A stretch of 64,000 nucleotides of DNA from Endobacterium cereale (GTDB taxonomy: Bacteria > Pseudomonadota > Alphaproteobacteria > Rhizobiales > Rhizobiaceae). The first letter of the stretch is position 1; each line of letters opens with the position of its first letter. The stretch spans positions 1 through 64,000 of the forward strand of contig NZ_WIXI01000040.1 in the NCBI RefSeq assembly GCF_009617585.1, given 5' to 3'. Under the pieces are notes generated by a model. It made no database searches. It was not told where the DNA came from and saw only the letters and a list, made by a program, of their open reading frames with translations. Shown here one piece after another: positions 39,598 to 48,653 of the stretch. The position numbers were made by a program, and so were the translations under genes.

Positions 39598-40812
39598 TCA
39601 GCCAGCCTTGCGGATGTCCTGGCCAATGTAGGGGCGGGCCTCGTTGGCGATGGCCCATTCCTCATTTGTGGCGATCACGGCGGCTGCCGGGCCGGCGGCC
39701 GTAGCGCTGATGACGCCGCAACGGCCGCCGAACATGCCGCCATTGGCGTTTTCGTCCAGCTTGATGCCGAGGGCTGCCAGCCGCGCGATGGTTTTGGCAC
39801 GGACGAAAGAGGAGTTTTCGCCGATGCCGCCGGTGAAGACCACCGCATCGAGACGCGGCAGCGAGGTGGCAAGACCGCCGATATACCGGGCGAGGCGATG
39901 AACCATGACTTCCATGGCAAGGATCGCGCCTTCATGACCTTCGGCGGCTGCACTTTCGAGCGTGCGGCAATCGTTGGACAGGCCGGAGAGGCCGAGAAGT
40001 CCACTCTTGCGGTTCAAAAGCGTGTCGAGATCGTCGATCGACTGCTTGTCCTGACGGGCGATATGGAAAATCGCGCCGGGATCGATATCACCGGAGCGGG
40101 TGCCCATGACGAGGCCTTCAAGCGGTGTCAGGCCCATCGAGGTGTCGACGCTTTCGCCGTTGAGAACGGCCGTGGCGGACGAGCCGTTGCCGAGATGGGC
40201 GATGACGAGGCCGTGGTCCTTCGGGTCAAGACCGAGCAGGTCGACCGCTTCCTTCGCAACAAAACCGTGGCTGGTGCCGTGAAAGCCGTAACGGCGAACG
40301 CCAGCGTCACGGTATTCCTGCGGGATCGCGTATGTGTGGGCCGATTGCGGAATAGTCATGTGGAAGGATGTGTCGAACACGGCGACATGCGGCACCCAGC
40401 CCAGCACTTCCATGGCAACCTTGACGCCGAGCACATTGGCCGGATTGTGCAGCGGCGCGAGGTAAGACAGCGCATCGATTTCGGCGAGAACCTCGGCATC
40501 GAGGCGGGTGGCTTTCACGAACCGGTCGCCGCCATGGACGATCCGGTGGCCGACGGCGCCGATGGCATCGAGCAGGCCACGTTCCTGCAGGTCCGCCATC
40601 AACCGACGCAGTGCCGTATCATGGCTGCCGCCGTCGAGCGCAATGGTTACCTTGGCATCGTTCTCCTTGAGGATCAGCCGGCTTTCCGGCTGGCCGAGAT
40701 TTTCCGCCAGGCCCGACAGAATGGCGGCCCGATCAGTGCCGGCAAACAGGCTGAACTTCAGCGACGAACTGCCGCAATTGATAACCAGTACATGCGTACG
40801 AGCTTCGGCCAT
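39598..40812 (-). CDS. ackA: Acetate kinase
   Basis: The 404-residue product interconverts acetyl phosphate plus ADP with acetate plus ATP. Both family signatures are present: VLVINCGSSSLKFSLF near the N terminus and GFHGTSHGFVAKEA near residue 170. ATG 40812 has AAGGA 8 bases before it; six more in-frame codons upstream are not conserved. With pta it gives ATP from acetyl-CoA, and together with the FNR-type box upstream this suggests use under low oxygen. Confidence 0.96.
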   Translation of the reverse strand: MAEARTHVLVINCGSSSLKFSLFAGTDRAAILSGLAENLGQPESRLILKENDAKVTIALDGGSHDTALRRLMADLQERGLLDAIGAVGHRIVHGGDRFVKATRLDAEVLAEIDALSYLAPLHNPANVLGVKVAMEVLGWVPHVAVFDTSFHMTIPQSAHTYAIPQEYRDAGVRRYGFHGTSHGFVAKEAVDLLGLDPKDHGLVIAHLGNGSSATAVLNGESVDTSMGLTPLEGLVMGTRSGDIDPGAIFHIARQDKQSIDDLDTLLNRKSGLLGLSGLSNDCRTLESAAAEGHEGAILAMEVMVHRLARYIGGLATSLPRLDAVVFTGGIGENSSFVRAKTIARLAALGIKLDENANGGMFGGRCGVISATAAGPAAAVIATNEEWAIANEARPYIGQDIRKAG

Positions 40813-40911
40813 GCAAAATTTCCTTGTCAAATAATCTCTTGGTCTGTGGAAACGACGAGGCGGCCTCGATGGATGTGAGATGTTGGCCGCCGGGCTTTTT
40901 TCAAGCGTCTG

Positions 40912-41253
40912 TCAGGCTGCAGCGACGGTGAGCGCCGCACCGAAGGCGGCGTCGGCCATCTGTTGGTCGATCAGAAAGCCATCCAGTTCGACAAAACCCA
41001 CACTGTCTTCGACATCCAGCGCGGCGATGGCATGCATCGCATCGAACGCGGGCTGCTCCGCTGCATTCAAGGGAGGGGAGGCCGACAACGCGGTCATGGG
41101 CATGGCCCATCGCCAGTCCAGAAAAGCTTCGGGAACTGTTTCACTTGCGGCGCTGTCTTCGAAAACGTCGCAGTCGTCTGTCGGTTGGCAATATGCGGCG
41201 CCCGGAAGGCAGGGGTCGGTCAAAAAAGGCCGGTCGGAAGAAGGGATGCCCAT
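40912..41253 (-). CDS. Hypothetical acidic protein, first gene before ackA
   Basis: The 113-residue frame is acidic, rich in Ala, Asp and Pro, with no membrane segment or signal and no family I recognise. The central part contains FLDWRWAMPM and the end is FGAALTVAAA. AAAGAGAC lies before the ATG. It is 99 bases upstream of ackA on the same strand, and a perfect FNR-type box stands 115 bases before its start, so it is probably the first gene of the low-oxygen operon. It may be a non-coding leader instead if the frame is accidental. Confidence 0.5.
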   Translation of the reverse strand: MGIPSSDRPFLTDPCLPGAAYCQPTDDCDVFEDSAASETVPEAFLDWRWAMPMTALSASPPLNAAEQPAFDAMHAIAALDVEDSVGFVELDGFLIDQQMADAAFGAALTVAAA

Positions 41254-41630
41254 CTGTCTGTCTCTTTCAAAGGCACGTGGTCAAGGCTCCTCCCCACCAC
41301 AGCTTGACGCCGAAACGTCCTGCCGTGTGCTTCGTTCGTGACGTTAGCGTCGTGGCCGGCACGGGCATTGATCACGATCAACGGCTCCCTCCCGCCGTCA
41401 GGCCGAATGGTATCACGTTCCCCGTAATCAACAAATTAATATGAGTATAAAAATCATGTTTATTCGTTCGCGCATGATCGGCACACCGCATTGCTGATGC
41501 CGCAGAACGGTCTTGTCGGTCTGCCGGTACGGCTGTTGCAAAGCCGGTATGAAACTATTCCGTTTTTGTTGTGCCCGTCGGGGTTTCGCTCAAGTAGGGT
41601 TGCACCGAAATCGAGACTGGAACCCACCCG
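41254..41630. other. Divergent promoter region between the ackA operon and the DmpA gene
   Basis: About 380 bases without a gene. It contains the FNR-type box at 41368-41381 and an AT-rich stretch at about 41430-41465, which probably carries the promoter for the plus-strand peptidase gene. Confidence 0.5.
41368..41381 (-). promoter_or_regulatory. FNR/FnrN/FixK-type box (anaerobox)
   Basis: TTGAT-CACG-ATCAA matches the consensus TTGATNNNNATCAA at every defined position. The centre is 41374.5, about 121 bases before the start at 41253. If it acts at -41.5 the transcript would begin near 41333, and a weak TAACGT (minus strand, 41341-41346) sits where a -10 should be. Confidence 0.8.
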
Positions 41631-42680
41631 ATGAGCAGCGAAAATCGCGTGCGCCTGCGTGCGCTCGGCATTTCTGTCGGCCATTATGACACCGGTGCGC
41701 TGAACGCGATCACCGATGTCGCAGGCGTTGCTGTAGGCCATGTGACCTGCGTCGAGGGTGAGCGGACACGCACCGGCGCTACGGCTATTTTGCCGCATGG
41801 GGGCAACGTCTTTCAGGACAAGGTTCCGGCAGCGCTTGCCGTTTTCAATGGCTTTGGAAAGTTTGCCGGCTCGACGCAGATCGTTGAACTCGGTGAAATC
41901 GAGACACCGGTTCTGCTGACCAACACGCTGGGCGTTGGTCGTGCCATCGAGGCGATCAACCGCCATACGCTGGCGCAGACCGGTAACGAGCGCGTTGTTT
42001 CGCTCAACGCCGTTGTTGGGGAAACCAACGATTCTCGTCTGAACGATATCCGCGCCGGGCGGCCTACCGTAGATGAAATGTCGCAGGCATTGGCTGCCGC
42101 CAAGACCGGCGCGGTCGAAGAAGGCGCAGTTGGCGCCGGTACCGGGACTGTGGCGTTTGGCCTCAAGGGCGGGATCGGCACGAGTTCTCGTGTCGTGTCG
42201 GTTGCCGGTGTGCCCTATTCGGTCGGTGTATTGGTGCAGTCGAACTATGGCGGTAAGCTCACTGTAGCCGGCAAGCCCTACGAAGCGGAAGGCGCGCATG
42301 ACAAGGATGGCTCGATCGTGATGATCGTCGCGACCGATGCGCCGCTATGCTCGCGCAATCTGAAACGCCTTGCCGAGCGCTGTTTTGGCGGTTTGGCGCG
42401 CACGGGTGCCGCACTCAGCAATGGTTCGGGCGATTACGCGCTGGCCTTTTCCACGGCCGAGGACGTGCGTCGCACGACGGAGCGCCGCAAGGCGGTCGCT
42501 GCCTATCCGGTTCTTTCCAACGATGTCGTTTCGCCGCTGTTCGAAGCTGTGATCGAAGCCAGCGAAGAGGCCATCATCAACTCGATGACGATGGCGACGA
42601 CCACGCACGGTTATAACGCCGGCACCGACAAACCCTCGACCATCAATGCCATTTCGCTCGACGCCTTGAAGCGCCGCTGA
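41631..42680 (+). CDS. DmpA-type L-aminopeptidase/D-esterase (P1/S58 family)
   Basis: The 349-residue protein belongs to the N-terminal-nucleophile DmpA family, in which the chain cuts itself before a serine that becomes the nucleophile. That serine is Ser266 in ALSNGSGDYALAFS. Members cleave N-terminal residues from peptides, acting on L-amino acyl peptides and on D-amino acid esters or amides. The family's known enzyme comes from Ochrobactrum. The D-amino acid aminotransferase gene starts 22 bases after its stop, suggesting a joint role in D-peptide breakdown. Confidence 0.9.
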   Translation: MSSENRVRLRALGISVGHYDTGALNAITDVAGVAVGHVTCVEGERTRTGATAILPHGGNVFQDKVPAALAVFNGFGKFAGSTQIVELGEIETPVLLTNTLGVGRAIEAINRHTLAQTGNERVVSLNAVVGETNDSRLNDIRAGRPTVDEMSQALAAAKTGAVEEGAVGAGTGTVAFGLKGGIGTSSRVVSVAGVPYSVGVLVQSNYGGKLTVAGKPYEAEGAHDKDGSIVMIVATDAPLCSRNLKRLAERCFGGLARTGAALSNGSGDYALAFSTAEDVRRTTERRKAVAAYPVLSNDVVSPLFEAVIEASEEAIINSMTMATTTHGYNAGTDKPSTINAISLDALKRR

Positions 42681-42702
42681 TTCTTTAAGACTGGAGTTCT
42701 TT

Positions 42703-43569
42703 ATGCCTGCCGCAACGCCCCGCATCGTTTATCTGAACGGTGCCTTCCTGCCCGAAAACGAAGCGCATATCTCGATCTTCGATCGCGGGTTCCTGTTCGG
42801 CGACGGTATCTATGAAGTGACGGCGGTGCTGGATGGCAAGCTGATCGACAGCCCGCTGCACATGACGCGCCTGGAGCGCAGCGTGCGCGAAATCGGTGGC
42901 CATCTGCCGATCTCGACCGACGAAATCGTTGCCATAGAAAAGCGTCTCGTCGAGGAAAACAAACTCACCGAAGGCGTGATCTACCTGCAATATACGCGCG
43001 GTGCCGAGGATCGTAATTTCCTCTATTCGGAGAACCTTGAGCCGACGCTGCTTCTGTTCACGCAGGAAAAGACGCTGGAACATGTCGCGGCCGTCGAAAA
43101 AGGCCTCAAGGTCAAGGTTGTGCCGGACCAGCGCTGGGAACGCCGCGACATCAAGACCGTGTGTCTGCTGCCGCAGGTTCTGGCCAAGCGCATCGCCAAG
43201 GCCGAAGGTTGCGACGAAGCGTGGATGGTGGAAGACGGTTTCGTTACCGAAGGCGCATCGTCGACGGCTTATATCATTACCCATGACGACAAGATCGTCA
43301 CCCGTGGCAATGGCACGGCCATCCTGCCGGGCTGCACGCGTCTCGCCGTTCTGGATCTCGCCCGCGAACAGGGACTGACCATCGAGGAGCGCCCGTTCAC
43401 GGTGGAAGAAGCGATGGCAGCGCGCGAAGCCTGCCTGACCAGCGCCTCCAACTTCATCGTGCCGATCACCTTTATCGACGGCAAGCCGGTCGGTGATGGC
43501 AAGCCGGGTGGGATGTTTACGCGCCTGCGCACGCTTTACATGGACAATGCCCGCCGCACCGCGGTCTGA
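42703..43569 (+). CDS. dat: D-amino acid aminotransferase (PLP fold type IV)
   Basis: The 288-residue class IV enzyme transfers the amino group of D-amino acids to a 2-oxo acid. The PLP lysine is in the RRDIKTVCLLPQVLAK segment (about residue 150), and VTEGASST carries the glutamate that contacts PLP. The N terminus (ISIFDRGFLFGDGIYEV) is the family signature. Branched-chain aminotransferase is excluded by length and motif. A ribosome site GGAG precedes the ATG, and the gene is coupled in space to the DmpA gene before it. Confidence 0.92.
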   Translation: MPAATPRIVYLNGAFLPENEAHISIFDRGFLFGDGIYEVTAVLDGKLIDSPLHMTRLERSVREIGGHLPISTDEIVAIEKRLVEENKLTEGVIYLQYTRGAEDRNFLYSENLEPTLLLFTQEKTLEHVAAVEKGLKVKVVPDQRWERRDIKTVCLLPQVLAKRIAKAEGCDEAWMVEDGFVTEGASSTAYIITHDDKIVTRGNGTAILPGCTRLAVLDLAREQGLTIEERPFTVEEAMAAREACLTSASNFIVPITFIDGKPVGDGKPGGMFTRLRTLYMDNARRTAV

Positions 43570-43625
43570 TTTTAACAGTTACCGGATCGCTCCTTAAAAC
43601 AATCCCCGTTTGGAGCGGGACGGAA

Positions 43626-44525
43626 CTAGCCGGCGGCCACCAAAACGTCCCAGATTTTTCTGACGATGGGCCGCCGGTTTTCTCTTGAACGATAGAGGCG
43701 GATTTCGACCTCGATATCCCATTCACGATCGGCGGCGCGCACCAGTCGGCCATCTCCAAGTTCGGCCTTAACGAGGCTTTCCGGGATCCACGACAGCCCC
43801 CAGCCCGATGACACCATGGCTTTCAGCCCGACCGAATGGCTGCCGACATGGACCCGGTTGTCTGCGGGCAGGCGCGTCGCCAGCGTGCCGGCCATCAGCT
43901 GGCCGAAAAACGACGTTTTTTGATAGCTGACATGCGCGAAACCCGGCTCAACCCTGTGTTTCGGCTGGCCATTTTCATCCGGCGCACTGACGGGAACGAT
44001 CGTTTCAGCCCCCAGCCTGTGGTATTCGAACTGCGGATCGAGCAGCATTGGCACATGCAGGTTCTGGTAGGTCAGCAGAAAATCGGAATCGCCGTCGATC
44101 AGCGAGTTGAGGTTTTCCTCCATGCTGCCGGAATCCGGTCGCATGTGGGAAACGAGCGGGCCAAGCTTTTCGCGCAGATCGGTCAGCCAGTCCGGGAAAA
44201 AGGTGAAGGATAGCGTGTGTAGCGCCGTCAGCGTCACGGTGCGGGCGTCATTGCCCTCTTCATGCTGGAGATTGCGGCGTGCCTGATAAAGACCTTGCAG
44301 TGTCTGTTCGGCAATCGGCACGAAACGTTTGCCGGCCTCCGTCAGCCGTGACGGGTAGGTGGCGCGGTCGATCAGGCTGGTGCCGACCCAGGCTTCCAGC
44401 TGCCGGATACGGCGGCTGAAGGCGGATTGGGTAACGTTGCGCTCGTCCGCCGCCTTGGAAAAATTCAGCGTCTGGGCCAGCGCCAGAAAATCCTCAAGCC
44501 ATTTGACTTCCACCGAACACTCCAA
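43626..44525 (-). CDS. LysR-family regulator (HypT-like)
   Basis: The 299-residue protein has an N-terminal winged helix (residues 8-65, KWLEDFLALAQTLNFSKAA, TQSAFSRRIRQLEAW) and a LysR effector domain. From memory the helix region resembles E. coli HypT (YjiE), but I cannot compare further. The gene lies 50 bases after the D-aminopeptidase-like gene on the same strand and is convergent with dat, so it probably controls the surrounding peptide-use genes. Confidence 0.9.
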   Translation of the reverse strand: MECSVEVKWLEDFLALAQTLNFSKAADERNVTQSAFSRRIRQLEAWVGTSLIDRATYPSRLTEAGKRFVPIAEQTLQGLYQARRNLQHEEGNDARTVTLTALHTLSFTFFPDWLTDLREKLGPLVSHMRPDSGSMEENLNSLIDGDSDFLLTYQNLHVPMLLDPQFEYHRLGAETIVPVSAPDENGQPKHRVEPGFAHVSYQKTSFFGQLMAGTLATRLPADNRVHVGSHSVGLKAMVSSGWGLSWIPESLVKAELGDGRLVRAADREWDIEVEIRLYRSRENRRPIVRKIWDVLVAAG

Positions 44526-44575
44526 AACAAAACCGGCTGCGGTTTGTCATTGGTCCGGTTGGCGGCAAAATGCAA

Positions 44576-46084
44576 TCACGCGTCTCTGCTATATTCGATC
44601 ATTCTTGCGCGAGACAGCACCAGTTCGAGACGGTTTTCGGCCAGAACATGCAGGCAGACACGCTTGGTCCACGGGCCATCCTTGAGAGTGAAGAGGAAGC
44701 GGCCGCCACCCAGTGCGCTCAACGGCATGCGGTGACGAACCGGCCCCACGCCCATGACAACGGCATCGCCATCGATCTCGAAATACGCCCCCTCATCGGA
44801 GAACCAGCGACCGGCAAGCGCGCTCGAAACGCCGGTGTTTACGGCCGGCAGGAATTTGCGTGCCGGATGACCGACCTGGCCAATAATTGCATCACCTTCC
44901 ATCTTCAGGCGCATTGGCGACGAGGCGGAGAAGGAGGAGACGTAGCCGTCCTCGTCTTCGTAAGCCGTGTCATCGGCATCGAGCCAGGTGACCGTCGAAC
45001 CCTTGACTTCGATCCAGAAGGGACCGGTTTCGGTGACGTAAAGGCCATCCGTCAGGGCCGGGGAGGCGACGGGAAGTGCGAGGTCGAGCAGGGCGGCCAT
45101 GGCCTCCTGCACGATCTTGTTGCCATTGGTGTCTTCGCGGTTGGAAACGATGACGAAACCGCTTTGGCTTGCTTGATCGACGAGGAAATAGGTTTTGTAG
45201 CCCGGATGCGAGCCGCCATGGCCGGTGAAGGTGCGCCCGCCGAGGACAGTGCGGCGCAGACCGAGGCCGTAACCGCTTTCGGAGCCATCGGCCAGAGCGC
45301 GGGGAGCGGCGAGACCGTCGAGGATGCCTTCGAACGAGCCTTGACCGACGGTGAGGGCGCGCGCCCAGTTGGCTAGGCTGGTGGCGCTGCCGGTCATGCT
45401 GCCGGATGCGGAAATGTGCAGGCCAGCGGCGGACAACTGCCATTTTTCGCCGTCGTGCCAGTAACCGGGCACGAGACCGGCAACGGCATCGTTCCAGACA
45501 TCAGGAGCGTCGAGGGTGGCATCGGCCTTCGCGCCGGCTTCGCGGATGAAATCGCGGAAGAACAGGCCTTTGCGCTCAAGTGCCGTTTCGACGAGGCGGT
45601 AGCCGGTGTTGGAATAGGAGACTTCAGTGCCTGCCTCGTAATTCAGACGGGTCTGGCGAGCCAGAAACTCCATCAGCGGGCCGGCCTTGGTTTCGGTGTA
45701 GACCGACAGGCCGAGCAGCGACAGGCATTCGCGGGTATCCGGCAGGCCTCCGCTCATGTCGAGTGCGCGACCGATGGTGACGCTTGCCATCGGCTCCTGC
45801 AATTCCGGCAGATGCTGGCCGAGCGCGTCGTCGAGCGAGATTGCTTCCGGATGGGATATCACCATGGCGCAGAAGGCGTGTTTGGTGACGGAGGCGTAAC
45901 GCACGACCGTATCGGCGGAAAAGGGTGCCATGGTCGCGAGGCTCTCGACGCCGCCCGCTTCGGCGAAACGGATCCCATCGGCATCGAAGCCGATCACTGC
46001 GCCACCGGGTTGGTCAGTGCCCCATCCGGTCGTGAATTTCTTCACGGCGTTGCGTGCGGCTTCCCAATTGGCTGTGATCGACAT
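44576..46084 (-). CDS. D-aminopeptidase-like serine hydrolase
   Basis: The 502-residue protein is a penicillin-recognising serine hydrolase. The SxxK is Ser65-Lys68 (ASVTKH), the tyrosine motif is Tyr157-Ser-Asn159, and HGG lies near residue 290. These positions agree closely with the D-aminopeptidase DAP of Ochrobactrum anthropi (recalled as about 62-65, 153, 287; length about 520), including two C-terminal beta-barrel domains. DAP releases N-terminal D-amino acids. There is no signal peptide, so it would act on imported peptides. A class C beta-lactamase is the alternative but lacks the extra C-terminal domains. Confidence 0.82.
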   Translation of the reverse strand: MSITANWEAARNAVKKFTTGWGTDQPGGAVIGFDADGIRFAEAGGVESLATMAPFSADTVVRYASVTKHAFCAMVISHPEAISLDDALGQHLPELQEPMASVTIGRALDMSGGLPDTRECLSLLGLSVYTETKAGPLMEFLARQTRLNYEAGTEVSYSNTGYRLVETALERKGLFFRDFIREAGAKADATLDAPDVWNDAVAGLVPGYWHDGEKWQLSAAGLHISASGSMTGSATSLANWARALTVGQGSFEGILDGLAAPRALADGSESGYGLGLRRTVLGGRTFTGHGGSHPGYKTYFLVDQASQSGFVIVSNREDTNGNKIVQEAMAALLDLALPVASPALTDGLYVTETGPFWIEVKGSTVTWLDADDTAYEDEDGYVSSFSASSPMRLKMEGDAIIGQVGHPARKFLPAVNTGVSSALAGRWFSDEGAYFEIDGDAVVMGVGPVRHRMPLSALGGGRFLFTLKDGPWTKRVCLHVLAENRLELVLSRARMIEYSRDA

Positions 46085-46133
46085 TTCGCTTCTCCAAAAA
46101 ATGCTCTTGAAACCGGACAGGGTCCGCCAACCG

Positions 46134-46182
46134 CACATGCAAAGACCCGAAACCGGTTCAGGGTTTCGGGTCTTTGCATGTG
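46134..46182 (-). other. Perfect 21-bp hairpin between the ATPase and D-aminopeptidase genes
   Basis: Arms 46134-46154 and 46162-46182 pair over 21 bases without mismatch, with a 7-base loop, 2 bases after the stop of the ATPase gene. There is no T run, so it is more likely an mRNA-stability or processing element than a terminator. Confidence 0.75.
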
Positions 46183-46184
46183 TG

Positions 46185-46928
46185 TCAGGCCGGTTCTTCG
46201 AGCTCCACGCTCAGGCTGCGCAATTCGCGCGTATGAGCGTGATTGACATTGCCGAGCCTCAAATCCTCGGCGGTCACCTGTTCGACCATGTGGCCATCGA
46301 TCATCACGCCGACTTCGGTGCACAGATGCGCAATGACGCTGAGATTGTGGCTGACCATCACATAGGTGAGGTTTCGCTCCGCACGCAGATCAGCCAGGAG
46401 GTTCAGGATTTCCGCCTGAACCGAAACATCGAGCGCCGAGGTCGGTTCGTCGAGCAGCAGCACTTCGGGTTCTGCGATCAGCGCGCGGGCAATGGCCACG
46501 CGCTGGCGCTGGCCGCCGGACAGCTGGTGCGGATAGCGGAAGCGCGCCGTCTGCGGCAGGGCAACGGCGGACAGAACCTTGGCGATGCGGCCGTCGATAT
46601 CATCCATGCCGTGTACGAGCGGCAGTTCCGACAGGATGCGGTCGATCGTCTGGCGCGGATGCAGCGAACCGTACGGGTCCTGAAACACCATCTGCACCTT
46701 GCGGAAGAAGGCCGGCGGGCGAAACAGCGGGGCGCCTTGCCCGGAAAAGGCAATCCGGCCCGACCAGTCATTGTTGAGGCCGGCCATGGCGCGAAGCACT
46801 GTGGACTTGCCCGAGCCGCTTTCGCCGACGATGCCAAAACTGGCGCCGTTCGCAACGTTGAAGGACACGCCCTTGACGACTTCCTTGTCACCGAAGGAGA
46901 TGCGCAGATTGTCGATCTCGATGGTCAT
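46185..46928 (-). CDS. Peptide ABC transporter ATPase (DppF type)
   Basis: The 247-residue ATPase has Walker [10 protein letters not shown] near residue 38, the signature [15 protein letters not shown], and Walker [12 protein letters not shown]. It starts at ATG 46928, overlapping the preceding ATPase stop by four bases. With the DppD-type ATPase, two permeases and a Tat-exported binding protein it makes a full dipeptide-type importer. Confidence 0.94.
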   Translation of the reverse strand: MTIEIDNLRISFGDKEVVKGVSFNVANGASFGIVGESGSGKSTVLRAMAGLNNDWSGRIAFSGQGAPLFRPPAFFRKVQMVFQDPYGSLHPRQTIDRILSELPLVHGMDDIDGRIAKVLSAVALPQTARFRYPHQLSGGQRQRVAIARALIAEPEVLLLDEPTSALDVSVQAEILNLLADLRAERNLTYVMVSHNLSVIAHLCTEVGVMIDGHMVEQVTAEDLRLGNVNHAHTRELRSLSVELEEPA

Positions 46929-47752
46929 TTCAGCCACTCCGGATCACGGGTCAAGACAGGCAGGCGCTCCTTGGGATGGATCAGCGAGGGCATGCAGTTC
47001 AAAAGGCCGCGCGTATAAGGATGTTGCGCGGACAGAAGCTCGGATGCTTTCAGCTCTTCCATGACACGGCCGGAATACATGACGGCGACGCGGTCGCAGA
47101 AATGCGAGACCAGCGGCAGGTCGTGGCTGATGAGCAGAAGGCCCATGCCGCGTTCCGACACCAGTTCCTCGATCAGCCGCAGGATTTCCGCCTGCACCGT
47201 GGCATCGAGCGCCGAGGTCGGTTCGTCGGCGATCAGCAGTTCCGGATCCGGCGCCAGCATCATGGCGATCATGACGCGCTGGCCCATGCCGCCCGAGACC
47301 TCGTGCGGATAGGAGGCAGCTACCTTCTTCGGATCGCGGATTTTCACCATTTCCAGAAGGTTGACGGCGGCTTCCAGAGCCGCACGCTTGCTGCCGCCCT
47401 TGTGGGCGCGCCAGGATTCGGCCACCTGGCTACCGATCGTCTTTACCGGGTTAAGCGAATACTTTGGGTCCTGCAGGATGAAGCCGGCCCGCTTGCCGCG
47501 GATCGTGCGCATCTGCTTTTCCGACGCCGACAAGATGTCGATGCCATCGAATTCGAGTTTATCGGCTTCGATGCGGGTCTGCTTGGGCAGAAGCTTCATC
47601 AGGGCGCGGGCGGTGAGGCTCTTGCCCGATCCGCTTTCGCCGACAATGCCGAGCTTTTCGGTGCCGAGCGTCAGCGACACGCCCTTGACGGCGGGCGCAA
47701 AGCCGGTGCGGCTTTCAAAGCCGATATGCAGGTTGTTGATTTCGACTAGCAT
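46925..47752 (-). CDS. Peptide ABC transporter ATPase (DppD type)
   Basis: The 275-residue ATPase has Walker [10 protein letters not shown], the signature VSGGMGQRVMIAMML, and Walker [13 protein letters not shown]. The C-terminal segment with CMPSLIHPKERLPVL is typical of oligopeptide ATPases. ATG 47752 follows the permease stop by one base; the longer frame to 47851 overlaps the permease gene and is rejected. Confidence 0.94.
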   Translation of the reverse strand: MLVEINNLHIGFESRTGFAPAVKGVSLTLGTEKLGIVGESGSGKSLTARALMKLLPKQTRIEADKLEFDGIDILSASEKQMRTIRGKRAGFILQDPKYSLNPVKTIGSQVAESWRAHKGGSKRAALEAAVNLLEMVKIRDPKKVAASYPHEVSGGMGQRVMIAMMLAPDPELLIADEPTSALDATVQAEILRLIEELVSERGMGLLLISHDLPLVSHFCDRVAVMYSGRVMEELKASELLSAQHPYTRGLLNCMPSLIHPKERLPVLTRDPEWLK

Positions 47753-47753
47753 A

Positions 47754-48653
47754 TCAGGCCGCCTTCGGATCGAGGACGTCGCGCAGGGCGTCGCCGAGGA
47801 AGTTGAAGGCGAGCGACACCATGAAGATCGCGATGCCGGGGATGGCGGCAACCCACCACTGTTCGAAGATGAAGCGCTTTGCCGTGGCGATCATCGCGCC
47901 CCATTCCGGCGACGGGGGCTGTGCGCCCATGCCGAGGAAGCCGAGCGAGGCGGCGGTGATGATGATCGACGACATGTCGAGCGTGACACGCACGATCAGT
48001 GTCGGCACGCAGAGCGGCATGATGTGGCGGAAGATGATGCGCCACGAGGAACCACCGGTCAGGCGATAGGCTGCGATGAAATCGCTGCCGCGAACGGTTA
48101 GCGTTTCGGCGCGGGCCATGCGGGCGTATGGCGGCCAGGCGGTGAGCGCGATCGCAAGCACGGCACTTTCGACACCCGGCTGCAACGCGGCCACGAAGGC
48201 GAGTGCGAGAACCAGACGCGGGAAGGCGAGAAAGATGTCGGTGAGGCGCATCAGCACCGTATCGACGACGCCGCCGAAATACCCGGCAATGCAACCGATG
48301 GCGAGACCGACCGGTGCGACCAGCACGACGACGGCAATGACCATGCCGAGCGTGACGCGGCCACCGTAAAGCAGGCGCGAAAAGATATCGCGGCCGAGCT
48401 CGTCGGTGCCGAACCAGTTGGCAGCACTTGGCGCGGCCAGTCGGTTGCCGAGTTCCTGCGCTGCGGGATCATGGGTCGCCAGCAGCGGTGCGAAGATGGC
48501 GATGGCGATGAAGATGGCGATGATGGTGAGGCCGATCATGCCGAGCGGATTGCCGCGCAGGTTCAGCCAGATACGGTACCAGTTGCCCCAGGCGGCCTGG
48601 CGGCGCGAGGACGGATTTTCGTCCAGCGCCCAGTTTCGGAAGGTGGCGATCAT
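47754..48653 (-). CDS. Peptide ABC transporter permease (DppC type)
   Basis: The 299-residue protein has six membrane segments, the WFGTDELGRDIFSRLLYG motif after the first, and an EAA loop near residue 205 (GSDFIAAYRLTGGSSWRIIFRHIMP). ATG 48653 overlaps the stop of the DppB-type gene by one base (TAATG). Confidence 0.94.
   Translation of the reverse strand: MIATFRNWALDENPSSRRQAAWGNWYRIWLNLRGNPLGMIGLTIIAIFIAIAIFAPLLATHDPAAQELGNRLAAPSAANWFGTDELGRDIFSRLLYGGRVTLGMVIAVVVLVAPVGLAIGCIAGYFGGVVDTVLMRLTDIFLAFPRLVLALAFVAALQPGVESAVLAIALTAWPPYARMARAETLTVRGSDFIAAYRLTGGSSWRIIFRHIMPLCVPTLIVRVTLDMSSIIITAASLGFLGMGAQPPSPEWGAMIATAKRFIFEQWWVAAIPGIAIFMVSLAFNFLGDALRDVLDPKAA

Noticed and set aside
44576..46084. 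Reading as a class C beta-lactamase
   Set aside because: There is no signal peptide, and the long C-terminal part and motif positions fit the D-aminopeptidase DAP better.
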